This document shows, piece after piece, positions 8,504-17,904 of a DNA stretch of 64,000 nt. Position 1 is the first letter of the stretch. Each line of letters opens with the position of its first letter. Source of the DNA: Acidobacteriota bacterium (GTDB taxonomy: Bacteria > Acidobacteriota > Terriglobia > Terriglobales > Acidobacteriaceae); contig QIAM01000022.1 in assembly GCA_003225555.1 (NCBI GenBank), forward strand, positions 40,578-104,577, written 5' to 3'. The notes under the pieces are model-generated. The model worked only from the letters and a program-made list of their open reading frames with translations. It was not told the DNA's origin and did not search any database. The position numbers were made by a program, and so were the translations under genes.

Positions 8504-10000
8504 ATGAGCGCTCTCCGAATCTGGACCAGGTTTGATTTCCGACCTCGCACGCGCTGGCGTTTTGTTCTCTTGCTGTTCCTGCTGGCCACTCTGGCTTGCT
8601 GTGTCACCTGTTCTGGCGGGAAATCGGTTCCATCCCCGCCGCCAAGTCAGGGGGCAATCGTGCAACCTGTTTTGACGACTGGCGACCGCGCGATGCTGCT
8701 TCAATCCCAGCCGACTGTCTCATTCGGTTCCGGCGGCGGTGGTACAGCCGTGATTACCGTGGATGATTCCATCACCTACCCGCAGATGGATGGAGTGGGT
8801 GCATCCCTCACCGACTCTTCGGCGTGGCTTCTGTGGAACAAGCTTGACGTTTCGCAGCAGGCGACGTTGATGCAGAACCTGTTCAGTTCTTCGGCTGGAA
8901 TCGGGGTCAGCCTTCTGCGCCAGCCCATGGGCGCTAGCGACTTTTCCGCAATTGGCAACTACAGCTATGACGACATGCCGGCGGGACAGACCGATCCCAA
9001 TCTGCTCAACTTTTCAATTTCGCACGATACTGCATACATCATTCCCCTGGTGAAACAGGCCCTAACCATCAACCCGGCGCTCAAAGTGGCGGCGCTGCCG
9101 TGGAGTCCTCCGGCGTGGATGAAGACGACTGGCACCATGAACGGCGGGGGCGTGATGACCACGTACTTCCCCAGCCTGGCGCAATACTTCGTCAAGTTTA
9201 TTCAGGCGTATCAGCAGCAAGGCATTTCGATCTATGCGATCTCGGTGCAGAACGAGCCGCTTTTTTCCACCACGAGCTATCCGAGTGAGAGTCTTCCAGC
9301 CACCGACGCATCCGACTTCATCGCAAACCATCTTGGCCCCGCCCTCAACAACGCGGGCCTTTCCAGCGTGAAGATCCTGGCCTACGAGCACAACTGGGAC
9401 AATCCTGCATATCCGGAATCGGTTCTCGCCAGCTCCGCTTCGAGCTATGTTGCCGGAGCATCGTTCCACTGCTACGCCGGAGACGTAGCCGCGCAGTCCC
9501 AAGTCGAGGCTGCTTATCCCTCGAAGGGCATTTGGTTCACCGAGTGCACCGGAACGGTAGGTTCGAACTTTGCGGGAGACCTTGCGTGGAATGCAGAACA
9601 CCTGCTGATTGGCGCGACCCGGAACTGGGCGCACAGCGTTGCGTTGTGGAATCTCGCCCTCGATCAGAACTCCGGCCCCAAGAATGGCGGCTGTTCGAGT
9701 TGCCGCGGTGTCGTGACGATCGACGACAGCACCATTCCTTCGACCATCACTTACAACGTGGAGTATTACGTTCTGGGACATCTCGGAAAGTTCGTGGTGC
9801 CCGGGGCATTACGCATCGCCTCGAACACGTTTGGTCCCGGAAGCATTGAGGATGTCGCTTTCAAGAATCCCGACGGGTCCAAGGTTTTGCTGGTGCTGAA
9901 TGGGAGTACCTCTTCGTCCAGCTTCACCGTGAACTGGAAGGGCGAGAACTTCAACTACACCTTGCCGGCGGGAGCGTTGGTGACTTTCACATGGAAATGA
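8504..10000 (+). CDS. GH30-family glycoside hydrolase, secreted lipoprotein-like
   Basis: About 498 residues from the ATG at 8504, with an AAGGAGG ribosome-binding site about 14 bases upstream. A hydrophobic leader (FVLLLFLLATLACCVTC) indicates export, possibly as a lipoprotein. The (beta/alpha)8 domain includes QMDGVGASLTDSSAW, LLRQPMGASDFS and LPWSPPAWMKT. The acid/base Glu is in SVQNEP (about residue 251) and the nucleophile Glu in WFTECTG (about 347). A short beta domain with VLLVLNGS..SSSFTVNWKG closes the protein. GH30 enzymes include glucosylceramidases, beta-1,6-glucanases and xylanases; the substrate here cannot be decided. It converges with ispA. Confidence 0.92.
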   Translation: MSALRIWTRFDFRPRTRWRFVLLLFLLATLACCVTCSGGKSVPSPPPSQGAIVQPVLTTGDRAMLLQSQPTVSFGSGGGGTAVITVDDSITYPQMDGVGASLTDSSAWLLWNKLDVSQQATLMQNLFSSSAGIGVSLLRQPMGASDFSAIGNYSYDDMPAGQTDPNLLNFSISHDTAYIIPLVKQALTINPALKVAALPWSPPAWMKTTGTMNGGGVMTTYFPSLAQYFVKFIQAYQQQGISIYAISVQNEPLFSTTSYPSESLPATDASDFIANHLGPALNNAGLSSVKILAYEHNWDNPAYPESVLASSASSYVAGASFHCYAGDVAAQSQVEAAYPSKGIWFTECTGTVGSNFAGDLAWNAEHLLIGATRNWAHSVALWNLALDQNSGPKNGGCSSCRGVVTIDDSTIPSTITYNVEYYVLGHLGKFVVPGALRIASNTFGPGSIEDVAFKNPDGSKVLLVLNGSTSSSSFTVNWKGENFNYTLPAGALVTFTWK

Positions 10001-10009
10001 AGTTCGCCC

Positions 10010-10891
10010 TCACTTTTTCCGCTCGACCAGGAATCGGGCAAGCTCCTTCAAAGTATCGGCTCGCTCACCGAAGCTATCGAGTTCTGAAAATGCCTCTTTG
10101 ATCAGAACGTCGGCTTTACGCACAGATTCGTCAATGCCAAACAGCGCAGGATAAGTGGCCTTCTCCGCTGCCGTGTCCTTGCCGGCGGTCTTGCCGAGTT
10201 GTTCCGAAGTCTGGGTCACATCGAGGACGTCGTCAACAATCTGGAACGCCAGGCCGACCGATCGGCCAAACATTCTCAACTTCGCGACGTCGCAATCTTT
10301 CGCTCCGGCGTACAACCCCCCGCTGACTAGGCTCGCCGTGATCAAAGCCGCTGTCTTGGCCCGATGGATGTATTCCAACATCGCCGCGTTGGGCTGCGCG
10401 TGCTCCGCCTCCAGATCAACCACCTGCCCGGCGATCATGCCGTCGACCGTGCCTGTACCCCGCGCAATCTCCTCGACAATCCTCACGCGCGCCTCGGCCG
10501 GACAATTCAGCCGCGCCAATACTTCGTAGGCTTGCGTCTGCAGCGCGTCCCCAGCCAGAATCGCGATGGCTTCGCCGAACACCTTGTGACAGGTGGGCCT
10601 GCCCCGTCGCAGATCGTCATTGTCCAGCGCCGGAAGATCGTCGTGGATCAGCGAGTACGTATGTAGCATTTCCAGCGCTGCACCCAGTTCTTCGATTCCT
10701 TCGGGCAGCGAACCCGCAACCATCCGTCCCGCCTCCATGCAGAGTACTGGCCGCAGGCGTTTGCCCCCGGCAAACACACTGTGCCGCATGGCCTTGTGAA
10801 TGGATACGGGATGCTGGGTCTCCAGCGGAATCAGCCGATCGAGCGCCGCATCCGTCAGGCTGCGCCCTTGTTCTAACGCATCAGTCAGCAT
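10010..10891 (-). CDS. ispA: Short-chain polyprenyl (farnesyl/geranylgeranyl) diphosphate synthase
   Basis: About 293 residues from the ATG at 10891, the usual IspA length. It condenses IPP with allylic diphosphates for isoprenoid, quinone and hopanoid precursors. The first Asp-rich motif is LIHDDLPALDNDDLRRG and the second is FQIVDDVLDVT. GGKRLRPVL and the GKTAGKD motif are also present. A longer frame (to 11002) crosses a strong terminator hairpin at 10953-10974 and is rejected as a start. The family does not allow farnesyl and geranylgeranyl synthases to be separated by eye. Confidence 0.92.
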   Translation of the reverse strand: MLTDALEQGRSLTDAALDRLIPLETQHPVSIHKAMRHSVFAGGKRLRPVLCMEAGRMVAGSLPEGIEELGAALEMLHTYSLIHDDLPALDNDDLRRGRPTCHKVFGEAIAILAGDALQTQAYEVLARLNCPAEARVRIVEEIARGTGTVDGMIAGQVVDLEAEHAQPNAAMLEYIHRAKTAALITASLVSGGLYAGAKDCDVAKLRMFGRSVGLAFQIVDDVLDVTQTSEQLGKTAGKDTAAEKATYPALFGIDESVRKADVLIKEAFSELDSFGERADTLKELARFLVERKK

Positions 10892-10952
10892 TCCGAGCGA
10901 GTATAGCAAGGCGCGGCGGGCGGAGCGCTGGGGCGAGGCGATCTTAAATACG

Positions 10953-10974
10953 AAAAGGACGCCCGCGGGCGTCC
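10953..10974 (-). terminator. Rho-independent terminator after the receiver gene
   Basis: On the minus strand a perfect GGACGCC-CGCG-GGCGTCC hairpin (10974-10957) is followed by TTTT and a T-rich tail. It lies just after the stop of the receiver-domain gene at 11007 and before the ispA start. It should therefore end the upstream transcript and leave ispA to its own promoter. Confidence 0.8.
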
Positions 10975-11006
10975 TCACTGGTGAGTTTGAAGTTTGAAAC
11001 AAGGTT

Positions 11007-11375
11007 CTAGGCAGCCGCGCTGCGGGACGTACCCAGACTCCGCAGAACCGACTTTAGAACATTATTGACGTCGTCAACCGGACATACGTCGACGGCTCCT
11101 GCGTCCAGTGCCGCCATCCACATTTCCTCATCCGGGATGCGGTGGGTGCAGACAATGGGCAAGGCAGGGAATTCACGGTGCAGGCTTTCAACGTCTGCGA
11201 GTCGCGAAGACTCGATGTCGAAAACTACTGCGCCAGGCCGATTCCTGGCGACCTTCTCCCGCAGTTCATCGCGAGAGCCGGTTACGTGGACAGCATTAAA
11301 GTGAGTCCTCAGCCCCCCGGCCAGGGACTGAGCGGTTTTCGGATCGCTTGCCAGCAGAACAACACTTGCAGTCAT
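11007..11375 (-). CDS. Stand-alone degenerate response-regulator receiver domain
   Basis: A 122-residue protein consisting of a single CheY-like fold. The likely phosphoacceptor is Asp53 in AVVFDIE. The acidic pocket has only Asp11 (ASDP), and the usual conserved Lys of the K-P motif is replaced by Cys98 (VDVCPVDD). Thr77 is in the expected place. These changes suggest altered or lost phosphorylation switching. No output domain is attached and no histidine kinase is nearby. It is followed by the terminator at 10953-10974. Confidence 0.7.
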   Translation of the reverse strand: MTASVVLLASDPKTAQSLAGGLRTHFNAVHVTGSRDELREKVARNRPGAVVFDIESSRLADVESLHREFPALPIVCTHRIPDEEMWMAALDAGAVDVCPVDDVNNVLKSVLRSLGTSRSAAA

Positions 11376-11487
11376 AGGTCCCCCAGAACATCAACCGTCG
11401 TCAACGGCGGACTCAGGCTGCGGGGAAGGGTTGGGAAACCTCTTACTCCACAGACGCTACCCAGAAACTTACGACCGACTTCAGCAC

Positions 11488-11727
11488 CTACCTGCGCGCA
11501 GGCGCCTTTTCCGGCAAGGGCTCGAATGGTTCAGCTTGGAGCTTTCCGTTTTTCTTCAGCAGGATCTCCACTTTGCCTTCCGCCTGTTCCAACTCCTTGC
11601 GGCAGGACGAGGAGAGCTGCATGCCTTCTTCAAAGAGGGTGAGAGATTTCTCGAGAGGAACCTCTCCTTTTTCCAGTTCCTGAACAATCTTCTCAAGTCG
11701 CTGCAGGCACTCTTCGAACTTGGGCAA
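11488..11727 (-). CDS. xseB: Exodeoxyribonuclease VII small subunit
   Basis: About 79 residues, a helical subunit that joins XseA to degrade single-stranded DNA. The sequence FEECLQRLEKIVQELEKGEVPLEKSLTLFEEGMQL is a textbook XseB signature. No ATG precedes it. The best start is TTG at 11727, with GGAG ten bases upstream, and another TTG lies at 11760. The C-terminus carries an extra basic/Pro-rich tail. The large subunit xseA is not in the window. Confidence 0.87.
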   Translation of the reverse strand: MPKFEECLQRLEKIVQELEKGEVPLEKSLTLFEEGMQLSSSCRKELEQAEGKVEILLKKNGKLQAEPFEPLPEKAPARR

Positions 11728-11836
11728 CGGGGTTACGCTCCGTCTCTTATTGTAATGCAACGATAGGGGCAGGCTTGTCCAGTTTTTTTGCCGAGATATC
11801 CACAGGCAGGAACTAGTCACTACCGAAGCGGGAATT

Positions 11837-13699
11837 TCAGACCGAGGCTGCAGGACTCGTTCCCAGCGCCTCCAGCACATCCACCGCGGAACTGTATCGG
11901 CCCTGCGGCGCGCTGATCTGGGCTCCCTGCACGGTTTGCCGCACCGCGATCAGCATCTCCCGCGCAATGGCTACGCCTTCGGCTCGTGCAGCCTCTGGCG
12001 ACGGTGCGCGGGCCATGCGTTCCAGGATCGAATCTGGTACCGAGACCCGTAGTTCGTTCTTCATGAACTCGGCGTTGCGCACGCTGACCAGCGGCCAGAT
12101 ACCCGCTACGACGGGAATACGGCAGTGCTCGATTCGCCGCAGGAAGTTCTCCAGCAGGCGGATGTCAAACACTGGCTGCGTGACCGCGTACTCGGCTCCC
12201 GCTTCAACTTTGTATTCGAAGCGGCGGATTTCTTCGTCCAAGTCGGTGAGCCCAGGGTTCGCTCCCACACCGATCACGAAGCCGGTCCCAGCCCCGATCG
12301 GGTTTCCGCCGATATCCAGCCCCAGATTCAGATTGTGAACAATGTTCACCAGTCCTATCGCGTCCACATCAAATACGGCGGTCGCGTCGGGATAGTTGCC
12401 CATCTTCGGCGGATCGCCGGTAATGCAGATCAGGTTCCTGATGCCGACAGCCGCTGCCCCCAACAGATCGCTCTGGATGCACAGCACGTTACGATCCCGG
12501 CAGGTGTAATGCAGAACTGCATCGATTCCCACCTCGCGTTGAATCAGGAGCGACAACGCTTGGTTGCTCATGCGAGCCGAAGCCCTGGGGCTGTCTGGAA
12601 CATTGACGGCATCCACTCCGACCGACTTCAGAAAGCCCGCTCCTTCGACTTCCTTGCGAATGTCGGTCCCTTTGGGAGGCACGATCTCGACCATCGTGGC
12701 AAACTCGCCCCGCGCCAGCTTCGCGCCCAGCACCGAGCGGTTTTCCAGAGGCACGGCGGGGACTGCCCGCGGCGCGGACTGGCTCGCGGCCACGTGGGCC
12801 GAAGCCACTTTGCCCCTGGCTTCGCCCACGCGTAGCGCCGCCTTCATCACGCGAATGTGTTCGGGAGTCGTTCCGCAGCAACCGCCCACAATCCGCACGC
12901 CGGCTGTGACGAACTTGCGCGCGTAGCTGGCCATGTACTCCGGGGAGCACAGATAAATGTTCCGGCCCTCCACTGATCGAGGAATGCCTGCATTCGGCTG
13001 CGCTGAGAGTGGAAGGGAGCTGGCCGCGCGCACGCGCTCGATCGCGTCCAGCATGGCCACGGGGCCTACGCTGCAGTTGCAGCCAATCACGTCGGCGCCC
13101 CACTCCGCCAGCTTGGGAGCGAAGGTTTCGGGATCGGAACCATCGAGGCAGTTGCCATCCTCGTCAATCGTTACCTGGGCCACAAGCGGCAACTTGCTTC
13201 CAACGTCGCGCGCGGCCAGCATCGCCTGATGGATCTCTTCCAGATAACCAAACGTCTCCAGGATCAGCAGGTCGACGCCGCCTTCAACCAACGCTTGAAT
13301 CTGCTGACGGAACGAATCCCGGGCCTCGTCAAACGAAGTTTTGCCCAGCGGTTCGATTCTCGTCCCCAGCGGGCCAACCGATCCCCCCACCCATACATCG
13401 AAGCTTTTGGCGGCCTCACGGGCCAGCCGCGCTCCCGAAAGATTAATGTCACGCACTTTGTCCGCAAGGCTGTGTCGGGCCAGGCGGAACGAGTTAGCTC
13501 CGAAGGTGTTGGTTTCGACGATCTCGGCTCCAGCCTGCAGGTAGTCGTGATGGAGTCCGCGGATCAGCTCCGGCTGCGAAAGATTCAATTCGTCGTAGGA
13601 ACGATTAATGAAGATACCCTTGCTATACAGCAACGTTCCCATGGCGCCGTCGCATAGCACCGCGGACTGCTTGATCCGAGTTAGAAGATCAGACGGCAT
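11837..13699 (-). CDS. Homocysteine S-methyltransferase / methylenetetrahydrofolate reductase fusion
   Basis: About 620 residues in two parts, as in Bacillus YitJ. The N-terminal part (about 5-300) is a Zn-dependent homocysteine methyltransferase with CDGAMGT, the ligand VIGCNCSVG, and the Cys pair in VGGCCGTTPEHI. The C-terminal part (about 330-600) is a MetF-like flavoprotein with VEIVPPKGTD, HYTCRDRN and ITGDPPKMGNYP. Together they would reduce methylene-THF and feed methionine synthesis. The start chosen is ATG 13699; an ATG at 13738 is also possible, and neither has a clear ribosome-binding site. Confidence 0.92.
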   Translation of the reverse strand: MPSDLLTRIKQSAVLCDGAMGTLLYSKGIFINRSYDELNLSQPELIRGLHHDYLQAGAEIVETNTFGANSFRLARHSLADKVRDINLSGARLAREAAKSFDVWVGGSVGPLGTRIEPLGKTSFDEARDSFRQQIQALVEGGVDLLILETFGYLEEIHQAMLAARDVGSKLPLVAQVTIDEDGNCLDGSDPETFAPKLAEWGADVIGCNCSVGPVAMLDAIERVRAASSLPLSAQPNAGIPRSVEGRNIYLCSPEYMASYARKFVTAGVRIVGGCCGTTPEHIRVMKAALRVGEARGKVASAHVAASQSAPRAVPAVPLENRSVLGAKLARGEFATMVEIVPPKGTDIRKEVEGAGFLKSVGVDAVNVPDSPRASARMSNQALSLLIQREVGIDAVLHYTCRDRNVLCIQSDLLGAAAVGIRNLICITGDPPKMGNYPDATAVFDVDAIGLVNIVHNLNLGLDIGGNPIGAGTGFVIGVGANPGLTDLDEEIRRFEYKVEAGAEYAVTQPVFDIRLLENFLRRIEHCRIPVVAGIWPLVSVRNAEFMKNELRVSVPDSILERMARAPSPEAARAEGVAIAREMLIAVRQTVQGAQISAPQGRYSSAVDVLEALGTSPAASV

Positions 13700-13801
13700 A
13701 TCTTGGTGAGAATACAGGATCGGCCAACGTCCGTGCATCGGCTTTTGATTGGATGAGGCTTCCGAAACGTTGAGCGGTCGTATTGGCGCAGCCAGGGGTG
13801 A

Positions 13802-15187
13802 ATGAAGAGAATGTCAAGGTCTGCTATAATCCATCACTTCGCATTTAAATCTCCCGTTTTCAGGTTCTTAGGAGCCTCGCGTTTGAAGAGAGCCGCCGTA
13901 GTTCTGTTCGCACTAAGCCTTGCTTTCACCCTGTCTTGCGGCTACAAGAGTTCCTCGTATTACAAGCCCCCGAGTAAGCTGAGCACCCGGGTCCTGGCTT
14001 CGCAGGATATCAATTCCTCGTTCACATTAGGAGGCTTGAAAATCATTAACGCTGGCAACGACACGGTGCCCGCCGTCAGGGAGATTTCCGCTGGCAACAC
14101 GCCCGGTCTGATGGTTCTTTCTCCCACACGAGCCACGTTACTTGCCTTTGATCCTAGCAGCAGGACGGTGCAGGTCATCAATACTGTGACCGAGTCAAAC
14201 AGCGGAAGCATCCCGCTTCCCGACATGACCACCAGCATGGTCATCCCGGCTACGACCGGCATCGGGTACGCCGCTGTGCCCTCCGCCCCGATGCCGCCCA
14301 CGTATCCCGTGGGGGCGGTCGAAATGATGAGTCTCACAACCGGCGCGCTCACCACCATCGGCGTGCCCGGCGCGCGGACCGTGATCTCGAATCCCAACGG
14401 AACTCAACTGCTGGTCTTCAGCAACGATTCCGATGCGGTGAGTATTCTGTCCCCGCTAGTAGCTGTGGGCCCGATTGATGTTGGATGTGACAATGTCGCA
14501 GCCAGCGCCGCTTGCACGATCGTCCCGGGGTTCGACCGTCCGGTATACGGCATCCTCAGCGGAAGCACCGTCTACATCCTCAATTGCGGCGCGGAGTGTG
14601 GAGGCACGCAGGCCAGCATCCAGACACTGGATCTGGGAACCATGACCCCTGGAACCCCTCTTCCGGTCGATGCTGCCACGAGTGCATTCCTCAGTGGGTC
14701 GACGCTCTATGTGGCGGGCACTTCGCCTACAAATAACTCCTGTATCGGCCAGACGACAGCCGCCACAACCTGCGGCCGACTCAACATCGTTGACCTGGGT
14801 TCCATGACGGTGACAGGCACGGTTGTTATCCCCGACGGATATCACGATCACATCGATCTAAGTAACAACGGCCAGCTCTTCATTGGATCACATACCTGCA
14901 CCAACGTCGGCAACATTAACAATCCCAACGGAGAGATAAGAGGCTGCCTGGCGATTCTGGACACTACAAAGCCAGGCAACACGACGGCGATCATTCCTCC
15001 CGACAATGGCGACGTGACCGGGATGCAGAGCTTCACCGGCTACAACAAGGAGTATGTAGTCGAGGGAGGTAATCTGCGAGTCTATGACACGGTGACGAAC
15101 AAGCTGCAGATCAACAGCCGTACTCCGGCAGGAAGCGTCCCTCTCCTGGGCGAGATCGTCGACGTGAAGGCCATCGACTTCTTCTGA
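13802..15187 (+). CDS. Secreted beta-propeller-like lipoprotein of unknown function
   Basis: A 461-residue exported protein. A basic stretch and hydrophobic core (VVLFALSLAFTLSC) near residues 30-46 suggest a signal peptide, possibly with a lipid-modified Cys. The rest is rich in Thr, Ser and Gly. Blade-like repeats such as LLAFDPSSRTVQVINT, LNIVDLGSMTVTGTV and NLRVYDTVTNKLQI resemble YVTN-type propellers. Four or more Cys in the middle may form disulfides. No enzyme motif is seen. It converges with the penicillin acylase gene. Confidence 0.65.
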   Translation: MKRMSRSAIIHHFAFKSPVFRFLGASRLKRAAVVLFALSLAFTLSCGYKSSSYYKPPSKLSTRVLASQDINSSFTLGGLKIINAGNDTVPAVREISAGNTPGLMVLSPTRATLLAFDPSSRTVQVINTVTESNSGSIPLPDMTTSMVIPATTGIGYAAVPSAPMPPTYPVGAVEMMSLTTGALTTIGVPGARTVISNPNGTQLLVFSNDSDAVSILSPLVAVGPIDVGCDNVAASAACTIVPGFDRPVYGILSGSTVYILNCGAECGGTQASIQTLDLGTMTPGTPLPVDAATSAFLSGSTLYVAGTSPTNNSCIGQTTAATTCGRLNIVDLGSMTVTGTVVIPDGYHDHIDLSNNGQLFIGSHTCTNVGNINNPNGEIRGCLAILDTTKPGNTTAIIPPDNGDVTGMQSFTGYNKEYVVEGGNLRVYDTVTNKLQINSRTPAGSVPLLGEIVDVKAIDFF

Positions 15188-15204
15188 TTGCTAATGACGG
15201 ATTC

Positions 15205-17733
15205 CTAATGCCCGTCCGCTGGCTCAATTACCAGCCCGTGCGCTTTTGAATCTTCAACCGCTTTCGCGCTGAAAGGCAGCCCGAACGTTGTTCCTTCGTA
15301 CCATGCCTTCCACTGATCCATGTAATAGGGGCTCAGAAAGTTACCTGCCTGTCCGGTCACAATGTTCAGAGTAGATTGATCGAGGTCCGCGAGATTTGCG
15401 GTGAAGCGCTCCGAAGGCCCGTGATGCTGACTCACTGCTTTCACGGCGTAGCTGCCCCCCGACTGTTCCCTCGTTCCCGGTGCGGTCCAATGTCTGAGCC
15501 CCGGAATCTTGCCGAGCACTGGATGTTGAATGTCGACCGCGTTGTAGGCTCCCCATCGCCAGGAGGCTAAGTCTTTGGGCGCGTCCGGACGGCTTACCGC
15601 CGCCTCCACAGCGGCCGCCAGCAACTCGTCATAATTCGGATACTTTTCGGGCAGCCAACGTTTTGGCCGATGCACCAGGACAGTCTCAAGCCACACCGAG
15701 CGCATTTCCCAGGAGTAGGTTCTCCAACTTAAGGCTTCCGCATCCTTTTTTGCATCACCGGGAACTGCTCCCAGCTTGGGCTCCAGAAGCAATCGTCTTA
15801 GTTCTTCAATGGAGACCTGTGCGATTACGGGCGGGGCCGAGGCGGCCACCATGCGTCCATCCCAGTTCCTCATGAGGTCGGCGGCTTGCTTGGCGCGCGC
15901 CGAGGACTTCGAAGCGTGATCCACCGCATAGACGAACCGCTCGGCGGCGAACAAATGCGGTTCGGAATGAATGTCGGTCTGCAGTGCCAACATGTCAGCC
16001 GGGGAGAATTTTCGGCCTGACTCCAGCACGTGATAAATGCGCGTGGTGCGCCAGGGAGCCTCCCATTCCATACTGATCGAATACGGATATCCGTCCGGTG
16101 TGATTCTCCCGTTCGCCGTGGCGATGATTCCCGACGGAGGATTGTAGATACTCGGCAACTTCTCAAACGGAATGTATCCGGTCCATTCATGCGCATTGTC
16201 GGCGCCGCTGGCGGGAAGGCTCCCGTCGCCGGCTGCTCGAATCGGGACCTTGCCGGTAGTCTGATAACCAATGTTGCCGTCGACGTCGGCATAGACGACG
16301 TTCTGTCCCGGAGCATCCAGCAAGGAAAACGCGTGGCGGAATTCTTCCCAGTTCTGTGCGGTATTCACGTCGAAAAACGGAATGCGCAGCCCATCGTACA
16401 GAGTCCAACGAAGTGCCAGTGGCCGGGTTTGGCCAGGAATCAGTTCCGTGATCAGCGGGCCGTTCCGGGTGATCTTGACGTCGAGGGATACGTCCGGCTT
16501 GCCCTTCACGTGGATTACTTCCGTACGGTGTTCGGGTTGTACCCAACCCAGCGGTGTCTGATACGCCCCTTGGGCATTGAAGTTCTCGACGTAGACGTCC
16601 GTGACGGTCGGACCGACATTGGTAAATCCCCAGGCGATTCGCTGGTTGTGGCCTACGATCACGAAAGGCATCCCCGGCAGAGTTACTCCGGCCACATCAA
16701 GATTGGCGCCGCGCAAATGCGCCTCATACCAAAGGTTTGGCATCTGGTGTTCCAGATGCATATCGTTTGAGAGGAGAGGTTTGCCTGTAACGGTGTGCGC
16801 TCCCGAGACCACCCAGTTGTTCGATCCATTGATAACCGGATCACTGACGGCCAAAGCACCGACAGCCTGAGCACCGGCGAGAGCGGCCGCGTACGTGTGG
16901 ACTGGTGACGCTGGCGGAATCCTGTGCGTGACTGAATTGTCATCGCCGGACTCCTCATTGCCGTTGTCTTCATCACCAGAATCCTCGCTGCTGGTGGCAT
17001 TTTGGTCGCTCAGGTTGTCGCGCATGACGGTCGGTAGGCGATCATGCCAGGAGCGATTCACGTAGAGATCAGCGGTGAGTTCGGGTCCGAGCTTCGCCAG
17101 AATCTTCTCCCGGGAGAGTGCGTCCATGAAGTAGTGATAGTTCAGATCCTTCAGCATCTGGTTGGCGATAACGACGGAATCTTCCGGCCTCCATGGTTTT
17201 GGCCCGTATTTGAGGATGCGAAATTCGATGGGCAGCCGGTCATGGTGCGCTGCGATGTAGGCGTTTACTCCTTTGGCGTACGCTTCGAAGAACGATCGGT
17301 CCCGGGCGCTTGCCAGACTGAGGGACTTTTGCGCCGCAGCGCGAAGACCAAGGATCCGCTGCTCCCGATCGATTTTGAGCAAGTCTTCACCTAATATTTC
17401 AGCTAGTTCCCCGGAGGCAAAGCGCCGCATCACATCCATTTGCCATAGCCGATCCTGGGCCGTGACATAACCCTGTGCGAAAAAAAGGTCCTCGAGATTC
17501 TGCGCCTCGATGGTGGGAACACCGTGCGTGTCGCGTGTGACAGTAACAGCCGCGGAAAGCCCGGAAGCCTTAAGACGGCCATCGATCTGGGGCAAAGCAG
17601 ACCGGGCAATAAAATAAACGTAGCCGAACGCCGCGGCCATCAGCACAAACACCACGAGCACGAGCCGCAGGAGAATCTTAAGGGCAAAGGATCGTTTGGA
17701 AGCAGGAACGCTGCTGGTCGCAAGTGTACTCAT
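15205..17733 (-). CDS. Penicillin acylase family (S45) Ntn-hydrolase
   Basis: An 842-residue precursor. Residues about 14-40 form a membrane segment or uncleaved signal. The alpha-chain region includes VTVTRDTHGVPTIEAQNLEDLFFAQGYVTAQDRLWQMD. Autocleavage should expose Ser304 in NGSNNWVV as the N-terminal nucleophile of the beta chain, which contains LSNDMHLEHQMPNLWYE and VGHNQRIAWGFTN. An unusual acidic insert (about 248-267) lies in the linker before the cleavage site. Family members hydrolyse amide bonds of beta-lactams, acyl-homoserine lactones or other N-acyl compounds. The substrate here is unknown; quorum-quenching is one possibility. Confidence 0.9.
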   Translation of the reverse strand: MSTLATSSVPASKRSFALKILLRLVLVVFVLMAAAFGYVYFIARSALPQIDGRLKASGLSAAVTVTRDTHGVPTIEAQNLEDLFFAQGYVTAQDRLWQMDVMRRFASGELAEILGEDLLKIDREQRILGLRAAAQKSLSLASARDRSFFEAYAKGVNAYIAAHHDRLPIEFRILKYGPKPWRPEDSVVIANQMLKDLNYHYFMDALSREKILAKLGPELTADLYVNRSWHDRLPTVMRDNLSDQNATSSEDSGDEDNGNEESGDDNSVTHRIPPASPVHTYAAALAGAQAVGALAVSDPVINGSNNWVVSGAHTVTGKPLLSNDMHLEHQMPNLWYEAHLRGANLDVAGVTLPGMPFVIVGHNQRIAWGFTNVGPTVTDVYVENFNAQGAYQTPLGWVQPEHRTEVIHVKGKPDVSLDVKITRNGPLITELIPGQTRPLALRWTLYDGLRIPFFDVNTAQNWEEFRHAFSLLDAPGQNVVYADVDGNIGYQTTGKVPIRAAGDGSLPASGADNAHEWTGYIPFEKLPSIYNPPSGIIATANGRITPDGYPYSISMEWEAPWRTTRIYHVLESGRKFSPADMLALQTDIHSEPHLFAAERFVYAVDHASKSSARAKQAADLMRNWDGRMVAASAPPVIAQVSIEELRRLLLEPKLGAVPGDAKKDAEALSWRTYSWEMRSVWLETVLVHRPKRWLPEKYPNYDELLAAAVEAAVSRPDAPKDLASWRWGAYNAVDIQHPVLGKIPGLRHWTAPGTREQSGGSYAVKAVSQHHGPSERFTANLADLDQSTLNIVTGQAGNFLSPYYMDQWKAWYEGTTFGLPFSAKAVEDSKAHGLVIEPADGH

Positions 17734-17904
17734 GGGGAATCTTCGATTGTATGCCAGCGATAGCGAAGTGTCGCTGCTTGAAAATGAATTTCATTTTCAA
17801 GATGCCGATGATATTCTGACTCCGCATATTTCGCCTTTGGCGGAAACTTCGGCGCTCTTTGATCTCGAAACTTCTCTCGGAACCTTGATTCGTTCGACCA
17901 ATCC

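Noticed and set aside
10892..11002. Longer N-terminus for IspA starting at 11002
   Set aside because: It would be encoded through the terminator hairpin at 10953-10974, and the ATG at 10891 gives the normal family length.
13700..13801. Possible SAM or cobalamin riboswitch ahead of the methyltransferase/MTHFR fusion
   Set aside because: Only about 100 bases separate it from the divergent gene, and no conserved riboswitch core is recognisable.
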